Translations under genes and position numbers: made by a program
Shown: piece after piece, positions 1 to 11,017 of the stretch
Layout of the letters: each line of letters opens with the position of its first letter
Position numbering within the stretch: the stretch's first letter is position 1
Source of the DNA: Hyperoodon ampullatus
Taxonomy: Eukaryota > Chordata > Mammalia > Artiodactyla > Ziphiidae
Reading direction: 5' to 3'
Length of the DNA: 64,000 nt
NCBI GenBank assembly: GCA_949752795.1
Contig: OX457075.1
Coordinates: forward strand, 3,100,001 to 3,164,000
Notes under the pieces: model-generated
What the model saw: only the letters and a program-made list of their open reading frames with translations
Told to the model about the DNA's origin: nothing
Databases searched by the model: none

Positions 1-445
1 AGCAATGAAGCAAGGAAAGCCCCACAAAGAGGATAAAACACGGGCCCTAAAGAGAAGCGGAACCAGACACCAGCCTCTGAAAGTGCAAGATGGCGGCCCT
101 TGGGCCTGGAGGTGAGAGCTGGGGAGATGCATGAAGCTCTCCCGGCTCCCCATCCTGGGCTCCCTGGGTGAGACTCGGCTTCACTGCAAACAGTGGCGAC
201 CCACGGCTTTCCTCTGGCCCTTGTGGTCACCCTGTGGCTGGTGTGTGCTGTCCCTCCCAGGGGTGTCACTCCAACCCCGGGCATCAGCCAACTTGATGTA
301 TGAGTGTGGTCACCCCAGGTCTCGTGAAAGAAGCGGGTGAGCACAGCATCTCCTCACCCTGCAGCACGGCCAGGAAAGGACAGCCCCTGGACACATCCTA
401 AATCGAACGTGCTGGGACCAACGCTCTCGAGCCCATTGACGAGTT
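1..445. other. Unassigned sequence with a YY1-like ATGGCGGC word
   Basis: No repeat family is recognised here. The stretch is moderately GC-rich. At about 87-96 it has AAGATGGCGGC, which matches the YY1 core, and the short open frame from the ATG at 90 reaches a GTGAGA splice-donor-like word at 112. There is no surrounding CpG island, so a promoter or first exon is only a weak possibility. The 69-codon open frame at 131-340 has no recognisable domain. Confidence 0.4.
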
Positions 446-456
446 TTGCTGGCATG

Positions 457-673
457 ATTTTTTTTTTTTTTTTTTTTTTTTGTGGTACACGGGCCTCTCA
501 CTGTTGTGGTCTCTCCCATTGCGGAGCACAGGCTCCAGATGCACAGGCTCAGCGGCCATGGCTCATGGGCCCAGCCGCTCCGCGGCATGTGGGATCCTCC
601 CGGACCAGGGCACGAACCCACGTCCCCTGCATCAGCAGGTGGACTCTCAACCACTGCGCCACCAGGGAAGCCC
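457..673 (-). mobile_element. CHR-2 SINE
   Basis: This is a full-length tRNA-derived SINE in reverse orientation: a poly-T tract at the left, the complementary SINE body, and the reversed head ending in CCAGGGAAGCC. It is flanked by a perfect 11-bp target-site duplication, TTGCTGGCATG, at 446-456 and 674-684. Such duplications mark L1-driven insertion. Open frames across it on both strands are readings of the SINE and its tail and are not genes. Confidence 0.95.
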
Positions 674-684
674 TTGCTGGCATG

Positions 685-1188
685 TTTGAAGCGAGAGGGT
701 TAAGGAGGAAACCGCCACTTTGAGTCAAGACAAAATAACCAGACTGATTCTGCCTGGTTCTCCTCTTTCTTCCCCACCGACAAGGAGGCATCAGCACACA
801 AAACAAGGGTCTGGCTTCTAGAAACTGGCTATTACAGAACAGGACTGGAGAAAGTGCGGATGGTACAGAATTACTTTAGAAACCCCATGGGGCTAGATCA
901 GCAGAGTCGTCTATCTGAGCAGAGAAGTAGAACCAATAATGCAGAAAAATATTAGTCCAATATTATATAAATGCAAGATGTCGCATTATTTTCGCAAAAA
1001 TAAAACCTAGAGCTGATCGCAGACCGTATTTTGTGGTCCAGCTGCGGCCCGCCACGCCACGGGCCCCTCCTCTGGTGGCCCAGCCTTTCCTCGGCTTGCA
1101 CCCCACACCAGTGCCAAGACTCTTCTACTGCCCACTTTACTCACTGCGGGGGTCAACTGATCACTAAGGGATTAGCTAAAGCATTTCA
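685..1188. other. Unassigned sequence
   Basis: I recognise no gene, RNA or repeat in this stretch. Its last 170 bases are GC-rich and the remainder is AT-rich. Confidence 0.4.
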
Positions 1189-1203
1189 AGATGTTACTTC
1201 CAG

Positions 1204-1509
1204 GGACTTCCCTGGTGGCGCAGTGGTTAGGAATCTGCCTGACAATAAAAGGCACACGGGTTTGAGCCCTGGTCCGGGAAGATCCCACATGCCACGGTGC
1301 GACTGGGCCCGTGCGCCACAACTACTGAGCCCGCGCGCCTAGAGCCCATGCACCACAACAAAAGAAGCCACTGTGATGAGAAACCAGCAAACTGCAGCGA
1401 AGAGTAGCCCCTGCTCGCCGCAACTAGAGAAAAGCCCACGCGCAGCAAGGAAGATCCAACGCAGCCAAACGTAAAATAAATATATAAATTTATTTTAAAA
1501 AAAAGAAAA
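1204..1509 (+). mobile_element. CHR-1 SINE, one internal module
   Basis: This is a longer CHR-family SINE: a GGGACTTCCCTGGTGGC head, a single CCACAACTACTGAG module, a GCAACTAGAGAAA region and an AT-rich tail. The target-site duplication AGATGTTACTTCCAG (1189-1203) matches 1510-1524 with two differences. It is therefore more decayed than most CHR-2 duplications in the window, consistent with an older insertion. Confidence 0.93.
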
Positions 1510-1754
1510 AGATATTACTCCCAGAAAGAAATTTACCTGCAATAAAAATTGTCCTATTTCTACACAAGGTAGACAGCACAGAGTGCTTACTTCATCCAAG
1601 TTTGTTTTTCAGTTTAATACTACTTAATATTATGCTAATATTCCTCTGCATCACTCTTGAAATATTCCCTGCCCTACCTGGAAACATTCACCTTCCTCTC
1701 TAGGACCCCACCCTCTCTGCATCTTCTTCCTGCTTTTCTGAGGCCTCCGATGGG

Positions 1755-1915
1755 GCAGCTTCTATTAACATCATACCCATTTCATAGGAAAGGTCATGGA
1801 GGCAGAGGTTAGGCACTGGCTCAAGTCACCCAGCAACAAAACAGCAGAACTGGGTGTTCAGCTCAGGCAGTGTGGCTCTGCTGTCCGTCTCTCCATCACT
1901 GGGCCCTACGCTTCT
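1755..1915 (-). repeat. MIR SINE remnant
   Basis: Successive stretches resemble the reverse complement of the MIR core: a CCATTTCATAGGAAAGG-like start, then CTCAAGTCACCCAGCAA, then CAGAACTGGGTGTTCAGC. The order matches MIR on the minus strand. The copy is highly diverged and its ends are approximate. Confidence 0.65.
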
Positions 1916-2029
1916 CTACAATTTTCTACGTGGTTTAACAGAGGCATGGGCATCGTAGAGGGGTGCACAAAGCCTGGCCAAGGAGCAGTGCCGGAGCATA
2001 AAGGGCCTGAAAAGAAGGAACCAACCAGC

Positions 2030-2137
2030 CAGGCTGGTTGACCTCAGACCTCCAGCTTCCAGAACTGTGAGAAATAAACGTGTGCTGTTTAAGCCACCTG
2101 GTCTGTGGTGTCAGAACAGTGGTCTGGCCTAAGACAG
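2030..2137 (+). mobile_element. MLT1-like LTR 3' end (ERVL-MaLR)
   Basis: The words CCAGAACTGTGAGAAATAAA and GTTTAAGCCACCTGGTCTGT, and a GGCCTAAGACA end, are the characteristic 3' part of MaLR LTRs of the MLT1/MST type. Only the distal third of the LTR is clear. The upstream part at about 1980-2030 may be a further decayed portion. Confidence 0.75.
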
Positions 2138-4240
2138 GCCTCCTGTCACGACGGGGACTTTGTACGGTAGCCTATAGGCATGGGTTAGCCAGCCGGCTAC
2201 CTTTTTAAATAGGAGAACCACATGATGTGAACTGAATTTCAGCAAACGGGCAGTGCTGAGAGGGACTGGAGAGGGGAGACCGGCCTCGGGGAGACGGGCA
2301 CGTGGCCAGCGCACCTCTGCGGTGTCCGAATGAGGGATGTGGGGATAGCAGCCGTAAACGTGGGCTGTGGCTCTAGAGCGCCGTGTCGGGTACATCTGCA
2401 GGGCCTGCAGACCGGCCTGACACGGGATAGAGAGTGTCCAGGGAGCACGAGGGTGGAGGACGGAGCCACTGCAGGGAGAGAACAGGCACAGGGGAAGATC
2501 CGGGGCAAAGACGGGCTGGTGCTGCACACGCCCCGCGGGTGCTGCTGCTGAAATGATGGGGGCGGGGTGGTCGCCCCGTTGACCCCCGAGCATCACACCT
2601 GCACAGCCAGCAGTCAACCGAACGCGGGCGGAAACTGATCACAGAGCCGAGCCGGCACTGGCATTGTTTCACTCACCAGGAAGCTTAGCCTGGGAGAAAC
2701 AGCTGGTGTTTAGACAGTGAGAAGGCTCGGGTGAAGCACCGTCAGAACCAGAGCCCACGGCTCTGGACGCCGGTCCCTGACTCTGCCCCGCACTCCAGAA
2801 ATGTTACATCAAAGGAGCTTTCTCACATCCTTCCCATCCCCCAAAGCCCAGTTTATTTTTAAAAAGAAAAAAGATGAAAACCGTAGTGTATCTTAAAAGC
2901 TCTCCCCACACGGCATTTAAACAGAGAGGCGGGAACCCCAGGCAGGCTGCCGGGGGGGTTTAAAAGGCCACTGCATGTGAAGGCTCAGCTCGGTGCCCAG
3001 GCACGGGGACGGGCATGGGGCGTGGTGGGAGGGGGTCATCACGTTTCCTAGACATCACTCAGGTCTCAGGACAAAACACCTCCTGGCTGTAAGCAGCAAG
3101 CAGACTGTCCGACCAGCGGACTGCCCACTTGGACCACGCGCACAACTCAGTCAAGGTCGGACCCACCAGGTCCTTGGTGAAAGGTCAGCAGGTACCATTT
3201 GGGAGAAATCTCAGATCCTCCTAAGATATTTCTGAAATGCAATTTTCCAGTAGCTCAAAATGACATGACTTGATATGGCACTGTTATAATTTTAGCTGCC
3301 AGTACTAGAGATATTCCTGGGGTTCAAAAAAATTTTTTAAACAACAATAAAACCTGCTTCTCTAAATGAGGCTTCAAGATGCCCTCTTCTGACTGCACAT
3401 CAGCATCCTGATACATAACAGTTCTCAGTTCCAAGCTGCTCAGGATGGGCATAAAATGCCTCTTCCTGAAAGATAAACTGGAATACTATCCTTTTGATCA
3501 CACACTGAGTCTGCAACACTTGCTAAAATGACTACAACTGCACGACCCCATCTCAGAGGAGCCAAACACACACAGAGTTTCACCCCAGCTGCAGCGACCT
3601 GCGGGCAGCAGGGACAGGTGGAAGATGAGCGGGGGCTCTGAGACCACCCCCACTCTCCGCATGCCCACCAGTTCCCACCGGAGGGTGGCACGTGGAACCC
3701 TCGTGACAAGCATGTTCTCCATAGTAACAGGAGCATAGAAAATAACTCCTGAAATTCAGCAACGATGTTATAATTAACATGAATTTTATCCACCCAGTCA
3801 CTGAATACGTATTGAAGGAGACCGTTTGGACTATGACAGCGACAGAGGAGGGGTTCGTGGAGGCCCCCGTCCTCACAAGGTGCCGGGAAGGCGGAGAGAG
3901 GGACAGGTAAGAAGTACCTGGCTGCCAGGGGGATGTGATCAATCACCATTAATACAAACAAGATGTCGCTGTGGCTCAGAGGAGAGACTCTTCTGGCTGG
4001 ATCAGAGGAACCTTCCAGGCGGCAGAGCTGCAGACCCTCCGAGAATCCCTCCATGACCACGGTTATAAAACATGCAGACCTAGTTACGGTTTTCCACTCC
4101 TGCTCCAATTCCACTACTTAGGATGCCTACTGTCTTAATTTTTAAAAGGGGAAAAAGAAAAAAAAAAACTATAAAAATTCAGCATTTTTTTTTTTAAAAA
4201 AGAAAAAAATATTTCAGCATTTTATTCACAGACTCTAGTT
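2138..4240. other. Unassigned sequence, GC-rich at 2250-2640
   Basis: No family or gene is recognised. Open frames of up to 224 codons on the minus strand at 3440-4114 lack any recognisable domain and overlap frames in other phases. I treat them as chance. The 2250-2640 part is CpG-containing and C/G-rich but not dense enough for me to call a CpG island. Confidence 0.4.
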
Positions 4241-4244
4241 TTTC

Positions 4245-4425
4245 CTAGATTTTTTTTCAGATTCTTTTCCATTATAGGTTATTACAGAATACTGAGTAGA
4301 GCTTCCTGTGCTATACAGTAGGTCCTTGTTGTTTATCCATTTTATATACAGCAGTGTGTATATGTTCACCCCAAACTCCTAATTTATCCCTCCCCCATCC
4401 CAGACTGTGTCTCTCTGAGTGTGTC
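4245..4425 (-). mobile_element. L1 3'-end fragment
   Basis: In reverse orientation this carries the L1 3' UTR words TTTTCCATTATAGGTTATTA, CTATACAGTAGGTCCTTG and TTGTTTATCCATTTTATATA. The same lineage appears in forward orientation at about 59.2-59.45 kb. Only the terminal 3' UTR is present. Confidence 0.85.
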
Positions 4426-4429
4426 TCTC

Positions 4430-5580
4430 TGTGTTCAAATCTCTTTCATGTGTCCCAAGCCAGGTGAAAACTCCATGGCCTCGTCACAGCCCTTATTTAT
4501 TTATTTTTTTAACATCAGCTCCTTCTACATAGAAAGAAGACTTGAAATTTTTTTCTTGAAACCAAGCTAATGGGTCTCAAGATTGACACAAAGGCCATTA
4601 TCCGGTGGAGAAGTGGGTCTGAGGAGGGCTCCACTTTAAATGAACGTTGCTTTATCTCTATTAAAAGCCTCTACTGAGATGAGATTTTTAAGGAGCTTCC
4701 TTAGCTACAGAGGCTGACCCTGTCACTTGCCTACGTTTGGCAGATGTTTATTTCCGAGTTTCTGGCTCCCGGACAGGGCTGACATAAGCAAAAACATAAC
4801 GAAATGAAGGTACTACCTCTGTCAAACATGGCACAACCTCAGCCTCAGAGTCAGACGAAAGATGCTAAAAAGAACAAAAGGAGGCCATCCCATCCCCACT
4901 GCGGGTCTGCTCACCAGCACGGCGGCTGTGGTCACTCACCAGCACGCTGGCTCTGAGAAGCCTCCAGGGAATCTACAAACAGGGCAAAGCACACACTGAC
5001 CACACCTTCAGGCCTCAGCACTGCATATAATTCACCGTTTCATTATGTCTTTATCTGTAGCAATTCAGAAAAGCAAGCAAGCCCCCTCAGCAAGTTCATG
5101 TTCTTTATCCCATTTATTTGCCAGGTCAAGGTCTCCCTCCAGGGCACACAATCCCAGCTGCAAAGCTGATGAAAAAGTAATGTCAATTTTCTTTAAACAA
5201 ATGTGAAAATGCAGAGTACAAACTAAAACCCTCATGACGGGTGGGATCATTACTGCTTTCATCTTCACTATGACACGGCACTAAGAACTTGCAGAAATTT
5301 CAAAGGAACAGCGCTGGAGAAAACCAGATTAGGAGGTGATCATCAGGAAAACAAAAATTCTTGTTTACACAGGAAGTTCAAGGCCAAGTCTGTTCTCAGA
5401 TCACTGGCCTCCGCCTCTCCCTCCCAGCTCCTCTCTCCTCCTGCCGCCACCCCGTCTCAGACCTACACTCACCTGGCCCATCCTTCACCTGGCACCAGGT
5501 GTGTTCTGAGAGGCCTCCCCTCCCCCAGAGACCGGCAGCGGGAGAGACTGCTTGGTATGTGGTCTGGCTCAAAAGGATGA
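4430..5580. other. Unassigned sequence
   Basis: I see no repeat, RNA or coding signal that I can support. Short open frames at 5065-5268 and 5361-5585 show no domain. Confidence 0.4.
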
Positions 5581-5752
5581 GGTGACCGCCTGGAGGGGTG
5601 GGATAGGGAAGGTGGGAGGGAGGGAGACGCAAGAGGGAAGGGATATGGGAACAGATGTATATGTATGACTGATTCACTTTGTTATAAAGCAGAAACTAAC
5701 ACACCATTGTGAAGCAATTATACTCCAATAAAGTTGTAAAAAAAAAAAAGAT
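5581..5752 (+). mobile_element. Very short L1 3' end with G-rich tract
   Basis: Only the last ~170 bases of an L1 are present: GTGACCGCCTGGAGGGGTG, a run of G-triplets (about 5592-5626), GTTATAAAGCAGAAACTAAC, AATTATACTCCAATAAAG and a poly-A tail. This is the same 3' UTR lineage as the copies ending near 18.99 and 27.6 kb. It is a severely 5'-truncated insertion. Confidence 0.92.
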
Positions 5753-5814
5753 AAGTTATATATCTACATCTGTTATTTTCTAAAAGGGAGCAGCGGGGGA
5801 CGTCTGGGGTACAA

Positions 5815-5945
5815 GTGCTATGGTAATATTGTGTTTCATGATCTGGGTGCAAGTTATGTATTTTTAGTTTGTGAAAATTAATGAGATATACCCTTACATA
5901 TATAACTTCAATAAAGAGTTTGAAAATTTAAATGCCAAAAAAAAA
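5815..5945 (+). mobile_element. Ancient L1 3' end
   Basis: Words resembling ancient L1M 3' UTR sequence occur in the expected order: TTCATGATCTGGGTGCAAG, TAGTTTGTGAAAATTAATGA and AACTTCAATAAAGAGTTTGA. The family name is uncertain. Confidence 0.6.
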
Positions 5946-5949
5946 GATG

Positions 5950-6980
5950 AGCTGAGACTACCAGAGGCCGCGCTCAGAAAGTTGGAGTCAAGGACCCAGG
6001 GGGAAGCTGCCCACTGGGAGTGGCAGCTGGGGCACGTGGCTGAGTCACAGGATGTCCAGAGCTGCAGGCCCACAACCTGAGCGCCTTGTCAGACCCGGGT
6101 GAGGCCAGAGGCAGTTCCTCCCTGTGCCTGCGGAGGGACTGCCGTCAGGTCCTGTAAAGCTGCTGCCTGTCCAATCCCACACCCTGCCCCCGCCCCTGAA
6201 ATCCAATGGGGTCTAAGGAACACAGGATAAGGAGGCTGGAGCCGCGGTTCCACCCAGAGGCTTGCACTCCCTCAACTAGGAGGGGACGATAGCCATTATT
6301 TAAGGACCCTTAACTTTGAGCTTATAGATATATTTAAGATTTATAGATAAAAATTATAGATAAAATGAAAAATGCTTATTTAACTGATAAAGATATTACC
6401 TAAACTCTCAGGAGTCATAACCCAATGGCAGTCCATCAGAAACGGAAATAAAGCAGTCCTGAAAATATCCTGTAATTTAATGAGGGAAAACTGTGTACTT
6501 TACAAACTTCAATCCAGATACTACTTTTCTGAATTATATCCTGAGTAAAGTAAAAGACACCCAGATAAAAAATATTTGGCTTACTCTTTTCAATACTAAA
6601 GTCACCAAAGCTCTGGTCATTCCAGGACTGGACAAAATGCTAACAGAGTCTTTGGACAACAAGCCGTTTAACAAGCATGCACTGAATATACTGAATTAAG
6701 TGACAAGTCTAGTTCACGGTATCAGCTGCCTATATCATACAGACCCGTAGCTACATGTCTGCATTTAGATACAAGTGTAAGTGCAGATATCTAAGTACAG
6801 ACAAAGTATAGATGTACAGATACATCTCAAGACATAAAGATGCACAAGCTAGAGGCCCTGCAGGAGGCAAGCAAATGAACTCCAGCTCACTGCTGGAGAA
6901 GCAAAAGTAAGAAAGGATTGACACAGACAGGGGCATCCAAGCCAGCACTGAGGGTAGAGAAAAGGCTTTCTGCAGGCGGT
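5950..6980. other. Unassigned sequence
   Basis: The first ~280 bases are GC-rich and the rest AT-rich. No repeat family, RNA gene or coding domain is recognised. Confidence 0.4.
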
Positions 6981-6984
6981 GACA

Positions 6985-7500
6985 CCTGAGCTAGGTCTTG
7001 AAGGAGGGACTTAGCAGGGAGAGAAAGGATGAAAGAGCATTCCTGGCAGAAATAACCCCGTGGCAGGGCTTGGGGGCAGGAAGCAACATGGTGCACATGG
7101 GCCATGCAGGCCCCTCGGGGTGGCTGGAACGGGGGCTGGAGCTATGGGATCAGGTTGTACAGAAAATCGAGTTTAGGGCGGAGATTATAAATTTGGCTTT
7201 GGCCTTGGGCATGTTAAATGCCTCGGAAACGTCCAGGTGGAGATGGGGCATAAGGGGAAGTCTAGCATACAGACGGTACAGCATCTAGGCCATCGCTGTA
7301 GAGACGGTACTGAAACCCTGAGGCCGAAGGGGCTAACGTGGGGAGAGCATAGAGCAGCAAGCAAAGCTGGTACCCACACCAGTGTAGGAACTCCAGCACC
7401 AGATGGCCAGGAAAAGGAGAGGGGCTGCAAAGGAGCCGAGAAGGGACTTCCCAGGAGCTCCGAGTTCACGGCACTGTTTCGATCTAGAGACAAAGACCCT
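6985..7500. repeat. Ancient mammal-wide repeat remnant, family not assigned
   Basis: The stretch carries a series of words I recognise from a common diverged mammalian repeat: ACCTGAGCTAGGTCTTGAAG, AGAGCATTCCTGGCAGAAA, GGGCATGTTAAATGCCT and CGTCCAGGTGGAGATG. Part of it reads like antisense L2. Related fragments occur at about 8.49-8.77, 13.89-14.14 and 35.87-36.02 kb. Open frames here have no domain. Confidence 0.5.
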
Positions 7501-8480
7501 GGGCCACTGGGCCTACGCATCTCCCGCGCCATCCACGAATGGGTGGGAGTCTGCCTGTTCTAGGTTCAGTATCAGGTAGCCCACTTTTGCCACATAGTCA
7601 AACCATGTCCTGCAAACTAACCTTCTAACAAAGCTGATCTCGTGGTCTCCGTCTGCCTGAATACAGTTTCTCCACTTGTTCATAACTGAGAAAAAAGAAA
7701 AAAGAAAGCAACTCCGGACATTCAGAAGCTGCCCTGACCCTCCCAGCAAGGCCATGTACCCTCGTACTAGACATAAACCATCTGGAGAACACCAGCCTCC
7801 CACAAGGTCACTCTGAGACCAGGATAAGAACCAACCAACACAAACAAAATAAGGCCACTTCATAATTCTGTCTAATCACAGACAAAAACAAAGAAAGTGT
7901 CACCCACGAAACACCAAATGGCCCCTTTCTTGGGCAAAGTGACTGAGAGCTCCTTCTTTCCTAGCTCCCCATTTGAGCCACTGCCGCAATGGATAAGATC
8001 TATTGAGATGCCAAATCAGAGAATTAACCCTGACAGCATCCAATCTGGAGCAAATCTCCCCTTCCTCAGACCCACCTGCAGGTCCTCCAACTGAAACCCC
8101 AATCCATATACTAGGTTCTAACGGCCTCCTCCTGACACCCCCTGCATTCTCCACACTGTGTCTTTATTGTAATGAGCAACAGACCCAGAAAGACCAAGTA
8201 CCGCCTTCCTGTCTGTGGCTGGAGACAACTGACAGAACTCAGGTGAGGAAGACGGATACACTGAGCCCTCGGGCCCCAGGACAGGACACTCAGGACAGCA
8301 GCTGCCTCTCAGGAGGGCGCAGGTGCATGTAAGCAGGGAGGACGGAGAGCCTGGGAAGCCCTAGAAGGAAACAGGTGTTGATATGGTTAAGATTCTTTTT
8401 CTTACAGTGGGTGGTATGTGGAGCTGTCATATGCTTAATAACATGTTTGTAAGTCTGAAATCGTTAACACTATACTTTTA
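7500..8480. other. Unassigned sequence
   Basis: I recognise no repeat or gene. Overlapping open frames of 65-116 codons occur on both strands without any domain. Confidence 0.4.
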
Positions 8481-8489
8481 AGAAGGAGG

Positions 8490-8770
8490 ATGCAAAATAA
8501 CAATGTCAGGTGCTGCTGAGCTGTCAAGCTAAGAGCTGAGAAAAGGAGGTCACGGGAACTCAGCGAAAGCTCTCTTGCTGGCTTGATGGGTGTGAACGGC
8601 AGGTTAGGGTGGATTACAGACAGAGGGGGAAGGAGATGGAGACAATGAATACGGAAAACGTTTTCTAGTTTAGCTGCAAGGGCGAAAGCAGAGAGAGCCG
8701 GAAAGGTGCGTGATGTCACGTGACAGGTGAGACCTGTGGACCTCCACTCAGGACAGGCAGCAAGGAAGGG
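8490..8770. repeat. Ancient repeat remnant, related to 7.0 kb
   Basis: TCAGGTGCTGCTGAGCTGTC followed by GAAGGAGATGGAGACAATGA resembles the downstream portion of the same ancient repeat seen at 6985-7500, in the same orientation and expected order. The two may be parts of one insertion separated by ~1 kb of later or diverged sequence. Confidence 0.4.
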
Positions 8771-8789
8771 GTGCCACACGGAGAAGAGA

Positions 8790-9324
8790 AGACCCTGCCT
8801 CCTGCGGCCGCCTCTGCCCCTATGCTCCGGCCTCTGATCAACGTTTAACTGATCATCACCACAAATCCCCCTTCCCCATTACTGACGAATGAGTATCAGA
8901 TAGGAGTGAATGAAAAGGTTGTATCTATGAAATTTCATAATATCTGCAACTCTTTCTTTCATTAACATAGATCAGTAATAGACTTTGTATTTAGTTTAGT
9001 CTCTACATTTATAAATTATAACCATGTTATATAAGCTTCACTGTAATTCAGACGCTAAAAATCTCGTTTCCATAAAATTGTGGAACCAAGAGCAAAGCAG
9101 AAAAAGGCGACGGTCCACAAAGCTCGCGGACTTTACGTCTCACCTCACAGACGCTCGAATGAGAATGGGGCTGGTGACAACAGGAGGCCCCTGGAAGCAG
9201 CCACGGAGTTGTGTTCAGCACAGCGTTTCCCTGCACTCGGGGCTCCAGGAGCTGCTGTCCCACCACACACACAGCAGGACCAAGGCTGCAGCCATGCCCC
9301 GGCCTCTCCGGAAGCAGCTGCTTC
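8790..9324. other. Unassigned sequence
   Basis: No repeat or gene is recognised. Open frames in 9024-9324 continue into the following SINE and show no domain of their own. Confidence 0.4.
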
Positions 9325-9338
9325 AAGACAGAGGTCAG

Positions 9339-9544
9339 GGGCTTCCCTGGTGGCACAGTGGTTGAGAGTCCGCCTGCCGATGCAGTGGACACGGGTTCGT
9401 GCCCCGGTCCGGGAAGATCCCATGTGCCGCGGAGCGGCTGGGCCCGTGAGCCATGGCTGCTGGGCCTGCACGTCCGGAGCCTGTGGTCCGCAACGGGAGA
9501 GGCCACAACAGTGAGAGGCCCCCGTACCACACACACACACAAAA
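9339..9544 (+). mobile_element. CHR-2 SINE
   Basis: This is a full-length CHR-2 with a short CA-rich tail in place of a pure A-tail. It has a perfect 14-bp target-site duplication, AAGACAGAGGTCAG, at 9325-9338 and 9545-9558. Open frames of up to 164 codons through this region on both strands are SINE readings. Confidence 0.95.
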
Positions 9545-9874
9545 AAGACAGAGGTCAGCAGGGCTCAAGGTCAAACCTAGAACCTGGGCTGTGCTCTGAG
9601 CTCGAAGAACCCCAGTCAGTGGTTACTTGGTAAAGCTGCCATTCCCATCAAATGAAAACATGACGATGATAAATTAAAAACCTTTGACTAATTCCAGGGA
9701 GCTCGAAACTCATCACGGACAAGATTATTTCCCTAATCCTCATGACATGCTACTAAGGGATCAGATATCTATTATCCTTATTTGAGAGAAGGAAAAATGT
9801 AAATCCCCAAAGCACAAGCTTTCTAGATGAATGTAAAATAACTAATGAATCAGCCTGCCAGAATATTCATTCCC

Positions 9875-10123
9875 ATCTACACATAATGAAGAAAAAATAT
9901 ATTTAGAATCCTCCTTGCTATGGGAGGATAGAAGAAATTTTTAAAGATCCTTTTCTTCAAGGAACATGTAATCCGAGGGAAAAACATTAAATATGTGGAA
10001 AGCAACGCTTAAACAGAACTTCTTACAAATGCCAAAATGATAAGATGTTCAAAACCAGGAGGGGAGGAAAGAGAATCTTAAGTATCATCCAAAATACAGC
10101 CTCCCTGAGTGTTCTGGCTACAG
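9875..10123 (+). repeat. Diverged direct duplication, copy A
   Basis: This ~250-bp segment aligns with 10780-11017 along its length. Shared words are TTTTAAAGATCC, TTTTCTTCAAGGAA, AGACAGAACTTCTTA-like, AAAATGATAAGAT and CAAAATACAGCCTC. It is not a CHR, L1 or L2 sequence that I recognise. By eye it is roughly three-quarters identical to copy B, so the duplication is old. Confidence 0.75.
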
Positions 10124-10519
10124 GCCTGAACGTCTCACCTCTGCAGCGTGTAGCCAAGGTGAAACTGTGTATCAACAATGACTTCTTTGGATGAAAAGAA
10201 TTTTATCTTCTGCAACTGAATTCAATCTGCTCTCAGGGCCTCCATCTGCATGGAGCAGACCTCAGATTCCCATCTGTTCTGGTGCGCCGTGGCCCGATCC
10301 AGCTCAAGCACCGCTGCACACCTGAATGTGCCCTGGGCATCACTGTGCAGCCCAGAGCTGCACCTCCTCCAGCAGGCAGTGCCCCGAGGTTTCCCCACCG
10401 CTCCTGCTCTTCTCCTGCAGGCAAGGATCCTGGGGGCAATAGAAGGGCCAGCCCCTCGGAACCTCTCCGCTTCCCGCTGCGCTTCCCCATTCCCTACTCT
10501 TAATTTTTTCCTTTCCAAA
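10124..10519. other. Unassigned sequence
   Basis: No family is assigned. Several overlapping open frames at 10222-10603 on both strands show no domain. Confidence 0.35.
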
Positions 10520-10780
10520 TCTGCCTCCTTCTTCAAGACTCATCTTAAATACCTAACTGTTCACGAAGCTTTTCTTTACTGCTATAGATTCTCTCCTGCT
10601 TAGCCTTCAAGTCCCTTGATTGCATCTTTCTCGTGGCGCAGACATTCTGTCTCCAGTCACATATTTCTAGGCACTTCGTGTCCTCTTAAGGGACTATAAG
10701 CCCCTTGAGGGCAGGACTGGACCTGCCCAATCTGTATATCGACAGCACAGAGGGCACAGAATAGCATTCAATCTGTTGAG
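10520..10780 (+). mobile_element. L2 LINE 3' fragment
   Basis: The order CTTCAAGACTCATCTTAAAT, then GACTATAAGCCCCTTGAGGG CAGGACTGG, then GACAGCACAGAGGGCACAGA is typical of the 3' end of L2. It ends just where duplicated copy B begins. Confidence 0.75.
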
Positions 10781-11017
10781 CATCTACAATATATTTGGAA
10801 GCCTCCCTGCTGGGGAGTATAGAAGAGAATTTTAAAGATCCTTCTCTTTTCTTCAAGGAATATGCAATATAATTGAAGAGAAAAAAATTAGATATATGAC
10901 AAAGCTTAGACAGAACTTCTTAAGATGGCTAAAATGATAAGATACTCAAAAGCATGAAAGGAGGAAAAAAAGAATCTTTTGTCTTAGATCAAAATACAGC
11001 CTCGCAAAACGTTCTGG
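10780..11017 (+). repeat. Diverged direct duplication, copy B
   Basis: This is the second copy of the segment at 9875-10123, about 0.9 kb downstream in the same orientation. Similarity begins around ATCTACAATATATTTGG and stops after GTTCTGGCC. Small insertions and deletions separate the two copies. The sequence following each copy is different. Confidence 0.75.

Noticed and set aside
3440..4114. 224-codon minus-strand open frame
   Set aside because: No recognisable domain. Overlapping frames of similar quality exist in other phases, and there is no splice or promoter context I can support.
9080..9574. Overlapping open frames of up to 164 codons around 9.1-9.6 kb
   Set aside because: They are mostly readings of a CHR-2 SINE. 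The same peptide patterns recur at every CHR-2 in the window.
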